A stretch of 64,000 bases of DNA from Aphrocallistes beatrix (GCA_963281255.1 OY725489.1:7552768-7616767), one strand, 5' to 3'. Numbered from the stretch's first letter, positions 20,401 through 31,679 are shown. A program made the numbers and translations. The notes: generated by a model from the letters alone, not told the origin.

Positions 20401-22695
20401 TCAGGGTTGTATATAGCCACCACTTCATGGGGGAGGGGGCGTGATTAGTCCCCCTGAGATCCGGGTCTCTATTCAATCCTGCAGTATCTACCCCTCTAAC
20501 GCCCTCGTAAAATCCAGGGCTTTCTTCCAATCCTGCAGTACATTCATATGCTTATACTCCTGGAGCCCCATTACTGTCCCTAGAGCTGAGTGTATTAAAA
20601 CCCGCCAATGACACGGGGTCCATTCTATTTATAGCTTGGACCCCGTATTTCTAAGGTTTCCCCGCCCAAAATGACTTAATCGGAAATGAGTTAGCAAAAT
20701 CCATAGTACATTGATGGGTCAATTAAATAACCAAGGAAACGCACCTATCTCTCTCGTAGTACACTCCCGAATTCCATTGAAAACCATTCCAATCTCAGCC
20801 AGTAGCCCTGGAATGGGCATATCTCCGGTCTTGTGTTGTGCTAATGCAGTGCTCCATTTGTTTTTCAGACCTTTCGCTGAATCGATCAGGCCTATGGCAT
20901 AGTTTGCGTCCAAGTTCGCTAGAGAAGCCGAATCGCCTGTCTCTTTAGCCCTTTGGATGTAAAATAATATTTTAACTACTGACCAGCTTCAATATTGATT
21001 TTCGGATTTATGCTTACTTATCCTTGAAATTAATGCATATGGAGGCCTTTTATAAACTTGGATCTAATTTTAAATGTGTGAAATGATATAATCACACAAG
21101 AAGCAATAGCATTTTCAAACTTAAATGGTTTTATAAAGCAGAATTGATAGGAAATTATTAAATTTCATGATTGGCTTTAGTGCTAATGTAAATTAATGCT
21201 GATCTCTATATCAATAATGTCTGTTACTTTTAACATTAACTGTTCAAAGTATACGAGATGAATATGAAACACTGAGTTACAGAATTTGATAATGGCACAT
21301 AAATTAAAGCAGATTTTGATCCAGGGGCGTGGGGAGAGGACAGGTAACTCTTCACTCCTCCAATTTCTTCACTTCCCCAGAATATAAATGGTTTACTACT
21401 CCGTATTTAAAGTGGGAGTCGCCTAATAGTTTGTCACATTCTGCTCGCAAATTCGTTTGCTATTATTTGGACAAATTTAACATTACTTATAAACATGATT
21501 GGGGATTAAAAGCAACTCGCAAAAATGAATCTTACTATTAGAACAGTTGGTACTAGCTTAATCAGGGTTTCATCCAGCTTTTCTATGATATACGCCTAAA
21601 ACATACCTCTGATTATTTCCTTGCTCCAAGCCTATGCATTCATATAACGATATTAGGAGCTGAGGCAATTTTTTGCGTGCCTCGATTTATATTCGTTTAA
21701 ATCAAGGTTGCAATTGAATAGTTCAATATTCGGTTAGACCAAATACTATTAGGCAAATACAGTCGACTCCGCTTAATAGGGTCACATCGGTCAGAGGACA
21801 TTTTGGCTCGATTAAGCGGAGAACCCTATTAACCGAAAATATTTTGCATTAGCTTCTATGTGTGAGAGCTATTCCGGTCCTGCCAAAAGTGGCCCAATTA
21901 AACAGTGACCCTATTGAGCGGAGTCGACTGTAGTTGATATTCGGTTGGAACCCGAATATCAGTATTCGTATTCGGTTAGAGAACTATTCATGGATACTGA
22001 TATTCGGTTCAATCGGTTTCAACCTTGGTTTAAATTTACGCGCCAAACCCACAGTATATGAATTCTTACATTAGTTGAGATGGGCCGACATCTGCAGAGT
22101 ATTTTGGTATACTGGATGCTTCTGGTAAAAGTTTGTTCTTCTCCTCTACCTCTGCCTATTTTAAAAACATTAAAAACTCTGAGGTATAATAGTTATTTTG
22201 AGAATAACACATAGACGGTGGCATAGCCGGGAGGGGGCACAGGGAGCACGTACCCCCCACGCGTCAGATTTAATGCTAGATTTTGTGCTTGCAGATAAAT
22301 ACTCGTCGATTTAACTTAATTGATGTATTTAAACATGACTGAGTTTTGGAAACTGCCACAAATTCTGAATTTTTCCCGATTAATGCGTATCTGTTTGTAA
22401 TAAAATCAGAAAAAAAGTCTTCTTCCCAATCTGATTTTGAAGATTGTGTTAGATGATAGATACAGTCGAATTCGGGCGTTTTTACCCCGGACTTTTGGTC
22501 CATTGTTGTTGTTTTTTTGCCGCTAGGCCTCTGTAAACATTTTTTATTACTAGTAGTAATTCATTACGAAATAAATTTATTTTTTACATCGTCTTTTGTC
22601 GCCTAAGATATGAATTCAATTGGGCCAAAAAAAGAAAAAAAATTGTATCTGGGATTAAAGCTCACCTTTTTCTGACCACTAAAACAACAACCCAT
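17446..22695 (-). CDS. Unrecognised MGCCFS-start protein, at least five exons
   Basis: Exons: 22695-22666, 22155-22070, 20950-20745, 19900-19720 and 17752-17446. Junctions are GT-AG, phases run 0, 2, 1, 2, and the total is 810 nt (269 aa). The N-terminus MGCCFSGQKK is a textbook N-myristoylation site (Gly2) followed by Cys3 and Cys4 for palmitoylation, so the protein is probably anchored on the inner face of a membrane. The middle (GRGKYDEAEKIIEAATQLY) resembles a tetratricopeptide helix pair. The C-terminal part, with HYMFSVYEFRNGQEELRFRY and VGFGTYYVVGLSPPDFSF, looks like a compact beta-rich domain that I do not recognise. A further exon-like segment lies at 20492-20585. Intron 2 contains elements Q and A; intron 4 contains families C, K and Y and an A copy. 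Confidence 0.7.
18320..18510. mobile_element. Family K MITE carrying an hAT-type insertion
   Basis: The host element starts CAGTGGAATCTGCTATAACG and resumes after the insert with TGTACATAATGGTGACTT. Family K relics at 7287-7417, 20096-20195, 33953-34055 and 34988-35050 share GTTATATAG(A/C)GGT and ACCTGTACATAATGG. The insert is annotated at 18366-18471. Confidence 0.65.
18366..18471. mobile_element. Small hAT-like element (family Y) with 8-bp target repeat
   Basis: The ends are CAGAGACGTAGCGAGGGTG and GTTACGCCTCTG, imperfect inverted repeats. The flanks are CCTGCACA (18358-18365) and CCTGTACA (18472-18479), an 8-bp target duplication with one later change, as expected for hAT transposition. 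A related copy starts at 33810 with CAGAGGCGTTGAGAGGGTGA. Confidence 0.75.
18551..18738 (-). mobile_element. MITE family C, reverse-orientation copy
   Basis: It reads CCAAGGGATTATTTAG at the left and GGGCTGTATAATACCCTG at the right, the complement of the copies at 3387 and 12776. The body is uninterrupted. Confidence 0.82.
19391..19549. mobile_element. MITE family A, shortened copy
   Basis: The ends are TACAGTCGACTCCGCTTAAT and TTAAGTGGAGTCGACTGTA. It is in the opposite orientation to the 10408 copy and lacks the inner GTTTAATCGGGTCAACCGC block. Confidence 0.88.
19925..20195. mobile_element. MITE family A copy abutting a family K fragment
   Basis: Bases 19925-20095 are family A with both TIRs (right end GTGGAGTCGACTGT). 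Immediately after it, 20096-20195 is family K (CAGTGAAACCTGTCTATAAC, TTAAATATAATGG). The left end lies 25 bp upstream, in gene sense, of the exon beginning at 19900, so it sits right behind that exon's acceptor. Confidence 0.82.
20226..20440. repeat. GC-rich degenerate repeat with CCGGGGC motifs
   Basis: It begins AGGGGCGGTCACAGG and contains CCGGGGCGAGG, CCGGGGCCGCAG and TGCCCCGGTTAA. The start resembles AGGGGCGGTCCCAGATGGGG at 8790. It is probably a decayed DNA element; no gene is visible. Confidence 0.4.
20492..20585 (-). CDS. Exon-like segment inside the MGCCFS gene
   Basis: On the minus strand an AG acceptor (CACTCAG at 20586, or CTCTAG six bases later) is followed by an open segment with strong coding character: GLQEYKHMNVLQDWKKALDF, then TRALEG and a GTAGAT donor. 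It joins in frame to the preceding exon (20950-20745, phase 1). Its end (phase 2) does not fit the next exon (19900-19720, which needs phase 1), whereas those two exons join in frame if this one is skipped. So either a small exon has been missed between 20491 and 19901, or this is an alternative exon. The helix AL..TRAL preceding GRGKYDEAEK would complete a TPR-like pair. Confidence 0.5.
21704..22026. mobile_element. Foldback Q copy interrupted by a family A MITE
   Basis: The host ends are AAGGTTGCAATTGAATAG and CGGTTTCAACCTT. The insert at 21758-21932 has ends TACAGTCGACTCCGCTTAAT and GCGGAGTCGACTGTA and lacks the GCGGTTGACCCGATT block of full copies. The 5' flank plus this junction recur at 32893-33294. 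Confidence 0.82.
22462..22625. repeat. Family I-related relic
   Basis: It starts TACAGTCGAATTCGGGCG and contains TTTTTTTGCCGCTAGGCCTC followed by TGTAAACATT. The same motif appears at 29755-29800 and, inverted, in the family I element at 6485-6847. It ends about 40 bp from the donor of the 30-nt first exon at 22666-22695. Confidence 0.5.
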
Positions 22696-23184
22696 CGTGA
22701 AAATAATAAAATTTTAAACAATAAAATAAAATATAATATTGTAACCAGTTTTATATAAATGTTTTGCCTATTCCAATCGCTGGGAAGACAAAGATAGGTT
22801 TCTCGATTCAATTGAAATGGTTGGTGTAAGGCTTTATAAAGGTAGGCTTCCTTTAGATAATTATTGCCCAAGGAATTGAATGTAAAGCTTGAAATCATGC
22901 AGTTAAAGCCTTTTAATAGACATCACGTTTTGATGGAGGTTTTCTTTACTCACCTATACCTGATGCGCCAAACAATAATAGGCAAAATTCCCTCGATTTC
23001 CTCGATTAATAGTGATGTTTTATAGAAAGTTTTGTTGACGCGAATATAGGCAATAACACGAAGAGCATTTTTCCTCGATTAAGTGGAGTTCAGACATGTA
23101 TAACGAATGGATTCTAAGAGGGAAATCTTATGTAGCAAGCTTCTTCTAAATTATCGACTCTATCTGGTGTTACGTGACATACTC

Positions 23185-23665
23185 TAACTGGACAATTGTA
23201 CTCGAAATCCTTACTAATTTTCATCATAACTAGTTATGAAATGGGTCTATTCATGGAGAGAAATGTAATCAAACTGTTACACATACTGAATTTCGATTTC
23301 AAATTCATATTCTACATATTCGAATTACTCAGGTTTGAAGCCTCATATTGCTATACTCATTCATAAGGATTAATATCAATATATGTCACTTTGTGCCACT
23401 TTTCACTCCCATTTCCATTAGCCATGATGACGAGGAGTGGCACAAAGTGGCACAGTTTGATGAATCTTCACCTTGGAAATGAATAAATCAATAGAAGGCA
23501 TCTAATCTGAGTAATTCGAATGTGTAGAATATGGATTTTAAATCGAAATTATAATATCTGTAACAGTTTGATTACATTTCACTCATGAATAGACCCACGT
23601 TATAACTAACTATGATGGAAAATGGTAAGGATTTCAAATACTTTTGCCCGATTAGAGTATTAGCA
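23185..23665. mobile_element. Foldback element with long arms, about 480 bp
   Basis: The left arm (GAAATCCTTACTAATTTTCA ... ATTCGAATTACTCAG) is mirrored by the right arm (CTGAGTAATTCGAATGTGTA ... GGTAAGGATTTC). Near the centre a second inverted pair, CACTTTGTGCCACTTTTC and GAGTGGCACAAAGTGGCAC, closes the hairpin. CACAAAGTGGCA also occurs just outside the right arm. Confidence 0.75.
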
Positions 23666-24265
23666 AAATGACACAAAGTGGCATAATTGTGTCGCTAGAT
23701 GTAATATCTAAAATAATATACAATGGAATTCCCTTAGAAACTCGGGTTTTTCGCGAAAAAGTTGCTCATGAGGGATCAGAATTAATACAAAATCTACACT
23801 TGGGACTAGAGCATTGTGGCAATTTTGAATGAATAGCATGATCAAATTCATTCTGCTCTTACCTTCAATTTTAACAGATAGTTACGGGTAAAAAAAGTTC
23901 AAATTAAGTAAACGATGAATTTTAATTAATAATCTACCATAGTCACCAACTTTCCAACCCTAGCAACCAAAAAAAGGCGGGCACATTCCATGATTTGGAT
24001 CCATACACCACTTCAGGTGGAAGTTTAGTGAAATCGGAAGTATTATGAGTTTACAAGGACAGTGTCAAGGCAAGGAAGTTATTCTTTCAAAACCATTTTT
24101 GGGTGATGCAAGTGCATAGTACATATTACAGTGTAATTCAAAACTAAATTAGATGTAATACAGTACTATTCCGTTTACATTTAGCACGCTAATTGTGAAT
24201 ACACTTCCGATGAATTTGGTTATTGTAATGCTGTAGCTTTGTCAGAAGAATCCAGAAAAGACAAA

Positions 24266-24594
24266 TACAGTCGACTCCGCTTAATATGGTCACTGTTTAA
24301 TTGGGTCAACCGCTTAATCGGGTAACCTTTGGCAGGACCGGAATAGTTCTCACACATAGAAGCTAATACAAAACATTTTCAGTTAATAGGGTTCTCCGCT
24401 TAATCGGGGCAAAATGTCCTCTGACCGATGTGACCCTATTAAACTCTGATTTATAGGACCACATTGATCAGAGGACATTTTGCCCCGATTTAAGCGGAGA
24501 ACCCTATTAACCGAAAATGTTTTGTATTAGCTTCTATTTGTGAGAGTTATTCCGGTCCTGCCAAAAGTGGCCCGATTAAGCGGAGTCGACTGTA
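24266..24594. mobile_element. Family A head-to-head dimer
   Basis: It starts TACAGTCGACTCCGCTTAAT and ends GCGGAGTCGACTGTA, but is 329 bp because two copies are joined in opposite orientation near 24440, where CCGATGTGACCCTATTAA meets TTATAGGACCACATTGATCA. Both inner TIRs are reduced, so the unit has outer ends only. Confidence 0.8.
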
Positions 24595-24837
24595 CTTTCT
24601 AGTTCAAGTTAGGTCCAGTCAAGAACCGTACTTATGACAACCTGTAAATTGTGTACAGAAAACCGAGCTCCTCCCACTCCCCCAATTGAAGAGTTTCTGA
24701 AACTCCCCACCTCCCCACTTACAGTTTATTTGTATGGAAACGAATAAAGATGGCCCAAAATTGCACCAGTGGTTCTCCTATAACAGGGGTTCTTAAACTA
24801 GGGGGCGTATAATCAGGCCTGGGGTCAATTACTTTGA

Positions 24838-24965
24838 AATGTAATATATTACTATTACTATTACTTATATTTTTTACTATTACTATTACAATTACAATTA
24901 CATTTTGTTTATATGTAATATATTACTATTACTATTACTATTACTATTACTTATTACTATTACAA
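24838..24965. repeat. (TTACTA)n microsatellite
   Basis: Imperfect repeats of TATTAC and TTACTA, broken by ATTTTGTTTATATG. The same repeat resumes at 25316-25385 on the other side of the hAT fragment, so it may be part of the element's subterminal region. Confidence 0.8.
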
Positions 24966-25107
24966 ATTTCTTGACAATTACTAAGACTTTGCTATTATTC
25001 AGAATATTTGAAGTTTATTATTTAATTGATTATCCCATACAAACAAAATATCTAACCTATCTAACCTATTATCTAACCAAAGCAAATAACTAATTCCACT
25101 AAATTTA

Positions 25108-25312
25108 TCATACGTGTGAATTACATTTGATCATGATTAACTTATGAAAAACTGCATCAGACAATGAACATCTATCTGGCTTAAATAATTTTCCTGCGAT
25201 GCTAAATAGTCTCTCTACAGGTGCGGATGAGGCTGGGACAGATAAATATTGCTGAGCCAATTTAGTTAATGTTGGTAATGCGGTTTGGTGAAAATTCCAA
25301 TATACCAGAGGA
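25108..25312 (-). pseudogene. hAT transposase dimerisation-domain fragment
   Basis: The frame reads YWNFHQTALPTLTKLAQQYL, then SVPASSAPVERLFSIAGKLF, then KPDRCSLSDAVFHKLIMIKC and a stop. The block PASSAPVERLFSIAG is the signature of the hAT family C-terminal dimerisation domain. Upstream catalytic regions are absent, and the surrounding sequence is microsatellite, so this is a non-functional remnant. Confidence 0.88.
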
Positions 25313-26418
25313 TAAGCCTATTACTATTACTATTACTTCTAAAATGTAATCGTTACTATTACAATTATTATTACATATTACTTGGTAACGATCCAATCGT
25401 TCAAATTATAATTCTTCCCCTTTCAATTAGCAATAAAATTAATGACTGTGGTTGATTAGCTTGTCTGCCAATTGGACAGTCAACCCAACAAATCAGATTG
25501 CTAGTTTATTATGCACCTGGAACGTCGTTGTTGGTAACCCATCCAGTCTGTAAGGATACATTCCATGTCATGTGGCGGCGACAATTTGGTAGAATTATAT
25601 TGAATGGCAACATAATGGTAAAGAGTCGATGACCCAACTAATACAGACAAACCGCTTTGTGATTCTCCCACATATTAATTTACATGATAACCATATGTGC
25701 AACATAACTGTGAAGATAAAGTGTACTGAATATGTCCACTTGGAGAAATTGGAAAACTCACTACCATTCAATTCAGATGACTTCCCCCCTCAATATGTTC
25801 TATTGAAATGCGCATCAAGAAAAGAGATAAAAGAATCATAAAATTTTTACAGTCTGAACCAATATGTTAACACCAGTGATATATCCTATCCATTACAGTA
25901 ATCTAATTCACAACACAACATGAGATAAGAGATATCACTTGGAGTGATATGACTATGGTAGGAATGCTTGTAACATGAGCTGGGAAACAGTTTGAATTAA
26001 TGTTGTTCAGCACTAGATTGTTAATTGGATAGTTGAGTCGTCGTATCACTGTGCACAATGATAAGAAACTGGAAAATGAGGTGACTAATTTTGACTCAAG
26101 AGATAACAGACTTATTTTATGAATTGTAATTACTTATTAAAATTTCTTGGCTCATTTACATTCTACCGAATCGACATACTTGTTTCCTACTTAATACTAT
26201 GTCAAATCGGTATATCATTATGCTATAAAACCGAATTAATTATAAAATAAAAATTTCTTCATTACTACTTAAGTATCATTATCATTACATGCTTTCACTC
26301 AATTCAACCAGATCACTTACTAGATACAAATTAAAAATTGTCAGCTAATTTACTACAGTCATCAGTTTATGATATCAACCAGTGCTAATCTGTTATCATC
26401 TCTCCGATTAAAACTGAG

Positions 26419-26537
26419 ATGTTTCTTCGCGAGTGGAAGGGAGATAGCAGGATTTTGCAAAAGGGCACAAAGAGTAAAATATTTGAGTATATTTGCAAAA
26501 ATCCGATTTTATTGGATTGCAAAAGGTAAGTAAACGA
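26419..26537 (+). CDS. Possible first coding exon, unassigned
   Basis: ATG opens a frame reading MFLREWKGDSRILQKGTK, then SKIFEYICKNPILLDCK, ended by AG|GTAAGT in phase 2. A segment after TTCTACAG at 27403 would join in frame and read FGWKEWEWVLCKCLQKPPAF before a GTGCGT donor. Composition is protein-like, but I recognise no family, and another open frame overlaps. Treat as a weak gene candidate. Confidence 0.2.
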
Positions 26538-27889
26538 TTATTGCAGGATTAATTTTAGGGAAAATATTTGGTTTGAGATTATCTATCTCTTATAATAAGG
26601 ATAATTTAAGGACCACCAAGACAGTGGGGTTTCTAAAGAAGAAAATAACAGGAATCAGGACGATGTGGTGAGAAGGCGATATCTGGGACTGTTATTCCCT
26701 TTGATACCCACCTTATGGCCATATGCATACAAAGGGGGGGTAAATATTCTGGAATTTCTCGCTAGAGTTGGAGTCATATCTTTATTCAATGAATTTCATG
26801 GCGATAAAACCCCAGGATCAAAAGAAAAAAGACTTCAACTGTGCGTACTATTTCAGCTCGAATCTCACAAATTGAACGTTCAAGTATTTGCAGTTACTGT
26901 AATAGTAAGAATTCTGTTAAAAAGTTTCCATCATCCCACAAGCGTCCCTCAAAAAGGAAATTTATAAATATGCAAGGCGTGGCTATATGCGGCCAACCTC
27001 CTCATGATGTATGTAATAATATATTATCTCTAGACTGCCTTAATGGGTTCAAATTGAACATCAAATTGGAGTCACGTTGACTCTCGTCCAAATTGTATTA
27101 TCATACTCAGTTGGATTTAATAATCCATTAATACTGACTTAATGTAGACAAGGGCGGCATTCCCACTAACAAGCTCATCTGCACACAATTATGAGAAGGC
27201 AGCCAATTATTCTTTGTCACTTTCAGGAATTTGGTTGTGTGGCATATTGTTGTTGAATAATCCTCCTCTCATGATGTATGAACATTCTACATATAGAAAC
27301 ATAATAATTGCTGTTGGATTATACCTGCAGATTTAAGATTTAAATATGTTAAGTTAGTGTACTGTCTAACCTAACCTTTATCTTTTGTTACTTATTCTAC
27401 AGATTTGGATGGAAAGAGTGGGAGTGGGTGTTATGTAAATGCCTACAGAAGCCACCTGCATTCAGGGTGCGTCATATCTGGATTAATTTCCATTAGTTTC
27501 CTATCGATTACTCAATGAGTAATTCAATAGCATTTCCTGATTAGGTTTTAAGTGAATTTAGGACAAATGAATATCATACGTAAAACTTGTTATTAAGATG
27601 TTAGATTTTTGCTGAATGCACTGAAGAACTGTTAAGAATTTGGAATGTAAAAAGTAGCGAGTAGATGTCAAATGGTGAGTTTGCAAATTGTTGGAATATA
27701 TAAACCAAAATTTGAGATCTCTGCCAGAAAAAACCCAGAAAGTACTAGTGCTTTATCAAAGTACTTATTCAATTACTTTCAATATTTATTGGAAATCTCT
27801 TCAGCGAATTTATGAGTCCTGCATGTACCTAAATGTAATTATTATTTAGTACAAAATCTTGTTAAAATGTAATACTAGCCAACCAAAGT

Positions 27890-28211
27890 ATTATACAGCG
27901 ATACGCTAATCTCAAACCCATAAACTTTCATATGCATAAATCGATAAATAACATTAAAATATATGGTAAATTGGGTCATAATTTTCACGCTCCTAAACAC
28001 TTTCGGGCTTAAAATCATCTCCGAGATAATCCTTTGATGTCAAAGCTTGGTAAAAGAGGGAAGCGCGGTTGAATTTCGCGGGGCATAGTATTAGAAAAGT
28101 ATTATACATGGAAACCAAGAAATAGGGACAATTGGGAAATTTCATGTAAAACGGGACACTCCTGAAAATTAGCTCAATAAAAGAGTGAAAAACGGGACGG
28201 TTGGCATGTAT
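27890..28211. mobile_element. Degenerate family C followed by family E copy
   Basis: Bases 27890-28040 resemble family C (GTATTATACAGCGATACGC, CTCCTAAACACTTTCGGGC) with deletions. Bases 28045-28211 are family E (GCGCGGTTGAATTTCGCGGG, GTATTATACATGG, ending GGACGGTTGGCATGTAT). The same C-then-E order occurs at 3387-3796, which suggests the pair moved or arose as one unit. Confidence 0.65.
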
Positions 28212-28278
28212 CACAAACGTGATAAGAGTGTTCTGTCACATTTATGGATAATTGACACAGCATAAATGTGTTGGTACC

Positions 28279-28493
28279 TAAGTTGACTAATTCATTGAAA
28301 GATGAAGAATTATGAATTATTCAAAATCTCAAACCTTAGTGCATATTCTATTCCCAAAAGTGGTTAAAAGGTTGCTCATGTGATATATCTCTAACATTGC
28401 TCAGTCCCTAAGCGAAATATCATATAATTTTTTCATTATTTTAGTTTTAAATTTTGAGTAATTCATTGATAATTCATGAATCAGTCAACTTAG
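28279..28493. mobile_element. Foldback MITE, TAAGTTGACTAATTCAT copy 2
   Basis: The ends are TAAGTTGACTAATTCATTG and TGAATCAGTCAACTTA, matching the element at 9635-9975. The centre is diverged. Confidence 0.72.
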
Positions 28494-29909
28494 GTTGTTA
28501 CATTATCAAAATAATATGAAATTACACCCTCACCCTCTCTGTGAAGCCAGGGATTTTTGAGACTAATGTGATGGAAGAGGGAGACTCCGAAAAGACGAGT
28601 TTGCGAACACAATTAAGTCTTCCCGATATATCATTAACCTTTATAAATGATGCTATTGCAGGGAAACACATTATCACAGTCATCTATACTCTAATGGAAT
28701 GAGTGTAACTAAAACTTGATCGCTAACAGACAAATGATCATGACCGTAATTACATGACAAAACTTTGACTATTGCTCCTCCTATCATGTATTGGAATATA
28801 ATACACCAAATGCTAATGAATGAATAAGGCATGTTGAGAGGCGTAGTCTTAATCATTAATTGAATATCAGGGTTATGTTGAATTCATGTCGAGTCGTGAC
28901 CTTAACTGTAATTCTGTCAGATCAGAGCTAAGATCATTTTGCATCAGTTCTGTTTTGGATAGGGAGTTATATGGTGGAATTCTCTGCAATGACTTTCTTC
29001 ATAAACAGACTGAATGTACTGTTTTAAATCAAATCATAATATCAGGTCTTTTTGAATATATGTAACAACACACTTTATCCAAGTGAATGAAATGCATGGT
29101 TCTTTAGAAATCTAAAATTTCCTAGACACGCTTGTATTTAATTAAGTTATGTTGACTCGATTTACTTTGATTTAAAACTTTACAAATCAAGATCATCAAA
29201 ACTTCTTTTTTCATCAAAACACACAAGTTATGTTCTAGAAACTGTACATATTTAAATATGATCTGAAATGGGGTAACTTATCTGGGAATGATTTAGAATA
29301 TATGTAAAATGACTCGAAAATGATTTAGAACTAATTAGAGTACATTATGTTGACTTCAATTGATTTCTGGTATTGAAAAGCGAATCAAAGTTTTTGATTG
29401 GTTATTGATGTAATTAATGTTAAATTTCGACATTGAGCAGAGAGAGCACAAAATTTGTAATTCAATAACAAATTTCCCAAAGCGCCCCGCATATTCCTAA
29501 GTTCCAGGTTGGATCAATACCTTGGAAATACTTTTTTTGCAAATTTCCAATTTCCAATCCTTCTAACCATCATAATTCGGCGAGTTTTTACAATTTTCTC
29601 ATTATCTGGCGACAATCGGCGTAGAATGCTCCGAAATTTTATGTTAAACTTGAATTATCAAAGAAATCCATGAAACTAGTTCTATAGAAGAAGCTGGCAA
29701 TTCAATGACGAGTTGAAATCAGGTCCATTTTCTCTGAACCCGCTTTTTTATTCTTCGTTTTTTTTTGTCGCTATGCCTCTGTAAACATTGTTTTATTAGT
29801 AGTAATAACAATTATATTATAGTGTATAGCAATAAAAAGTGTTTTGTGTATATTTTAACACCATTATATACATATTTTGACACCATTTGATGATTTTTTA
29901 AAAATCGCT

Positions 29910-30265
29910 AGAGACTAGCTTCCAACGGTTGACATAGGATTTTTAGGGGTGTAGATCTGAAAATCGTATTTTCGAATCTATGTGATAAATTATCTGTTTA
30001 CTTTTGTTTACAATAGATACATAAAGTAAACAAAACACAATAATAGGCTAGAGACGAGCTTCCAACTGTTGACATGGGGTTTTTAAGGGCGTATATTTCG
30101 AATATCATATTTTCAGATCGATATGATAAATTTTTGTTTACTTTTGTTTATTAGATACATAAAGTAACCCAATTCTAAAAATAGGGTAGAGGCAAGCTTC
30201 CAACGGTTGACATTGGGTTTTCAGGGGTGTAGATTTAGAATATTATAATTTCGGATCTACATGAG
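29910..30265 (+). repeat. 140-bp tandem repeat, array 1 (three units)
   Basis: Units of about 140 bp start near CTTCCAACGGTTGACAT and include GGGTGTAGAT, TTTACTTTTGTTTA and AGATACATAAAGTAA. The GACAT phase points fall at 29931, 30071 and 30209. The array is the complement of the larger one at 53330-53990. Both are flanked by a shared segment with ACACCATTTGATGA. Confidence 0.85.
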
Positions 30266-31679
30266 TATATATATATTTGATATCCCAAATTAGCCTAAGA
30301 ATTTTGCTAACTCATTTCTGGTTACGTCATTTCGGGCTAGGAACTAATAATATAATATCATAAATTTGGAGGTCATTACTATAACTAGAATTGGCCGGCC
30401 GTACCACTTCCACTAGGCCTGCATAGGTAGGAGGGTCTTCCAGAAATTAGCCAGTTAGCAAGCTAAAAATTCCGATCTGAAACTGGAATGTTTTTCTAAA
30501 ATTTCATGGCGCCTGACGCCCTGCCTGATATCTCTAAAGTCTATCACAAGTGTTGTGAAATGTAATTATAAAATACATGGGGATGACTAAATGACTAAAA
30601 AACAAAGTGGGAGGGTTGAAAGCACTTCTAAATGACAAGAACTAACAGTAATGACTAAAGACAAAGTAGGACGAACTAATTTTGATCATGACTACAAGTT
30701 TGAAAAGAGATCACGACTGGTATTCTATAATTAACTTTATGTAAAAGCTCATTTCTTGTATATTTTGAGAATATATGGCCGCTGTTTGTTGGAAACTAGT
30801 TTTCATCTCAACGCCCGCATCAATATTTATAACAATAATGACAATATGCTTCCGCATCTACGTAGTATTGTTATAATTGCAGTCAGTATCTAATCATATT
30901 TCAGGTGAGGATATTGATTACTTTGATTGAGTTAGACTTTAACATACTTTCAACATTATAAGCCTAGGATCACATTTCGAATCTACGTAAATGCAAAGAT
31001 CTACTGGGCAAGCCTATCTGATCGATTGGTTGGGAATCCTTGCACTGTTCAAACTTCACAGAAATTTGCATATGAGCATCCTTATTTGTAGAGACAATTT
31101 ACAAAATGCAAAATGCAACATCATAGTATTATGAGCTAATAATATTTTATAAACTGTTATACAGGTTTCGTCTAGTCGATAGCTATCTACTCAGCAAATC
31201 CATGCGATCTACTTATCATCGTGATCAGTTGACACGAGCATAGAAAGACGTAACTCTGGATACGGGGCGAACAGATTAATTAGCTCTCACACCCGAAATA
31301 CATGTAAATCACTAAGATGAACAAATTTCGACACTGAATCCACAATCCCCTGGTGTTCGTATGAACGAGAGTCTGCCGTATCTTTTATTTAATTTATACG
31401 TCCCGGGTAAAGTGAAGTAAGCAGCTTTGATTATGTTTCCCAATAATGAAATACTGCATGCATCCCTACTGGAAGTTCTTTTGGAGCTGAAGCAAATTAT
31501 CTATTAACAGAGCCTAACATATTACATATTGAAATTCTGTATTCTACAATACTTACAGCCCAGGTGCAAATATTTCCATTATAAGGAATATTTATTCTTA
31601 ATTTGGTGCAAGCAGATTTTCCAGGAACAAGCAAACGGACTGACGTTACACGCCGTTCATGTCATAAGGCTCTCCTCCA

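Larger units (their letters stand above)
24784..25385 (-). mobile_element. hAT transposon relic
   Basis: A CAGGGGTTCTTAAACTAGGG end at 24784 matches Charlie-type hAT termini. It is followed by a (TTACTA)n-rich stretch (24838-24965), a transposase C-terminal fragment on the minus strand (25108-25312) and more TTACTA repeats (25316-25385). No matching second terminus was found, so the copy is decayed or truncated. Confidence 0.65.

Noticed and set aside
21601-21640. A 25-nt micro-exon in intron 2 of the MGCCFS gene
   Set aside because: It has AG and GTATGT borders, but it lies in sequence copied at 32893-33104, and exons 2 and 3 already join in frame without it.
22662-22898. 78-aa minus-strand frame running into the MGCCFS start
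   Set aside because: It overlaps the first exon of the MGCCFS gene in another frame, ends in a run of hydrophobic residues without a donor of matching phase, and has no recognised family.
25629-25841. 70-aa frame preceded by CTAATACAG
   Set aside because: Protein-like composition but no motif, no partner exon and no start context; kept only as a note in the gap entry.
26560-27080. Possible further exons of a plus-strand gene, including a frame with CSYCNSKNS
   Set aside because: Phases do not link to the candidate exon at 26419, the frames overlap each other, and no domain is recognisable.
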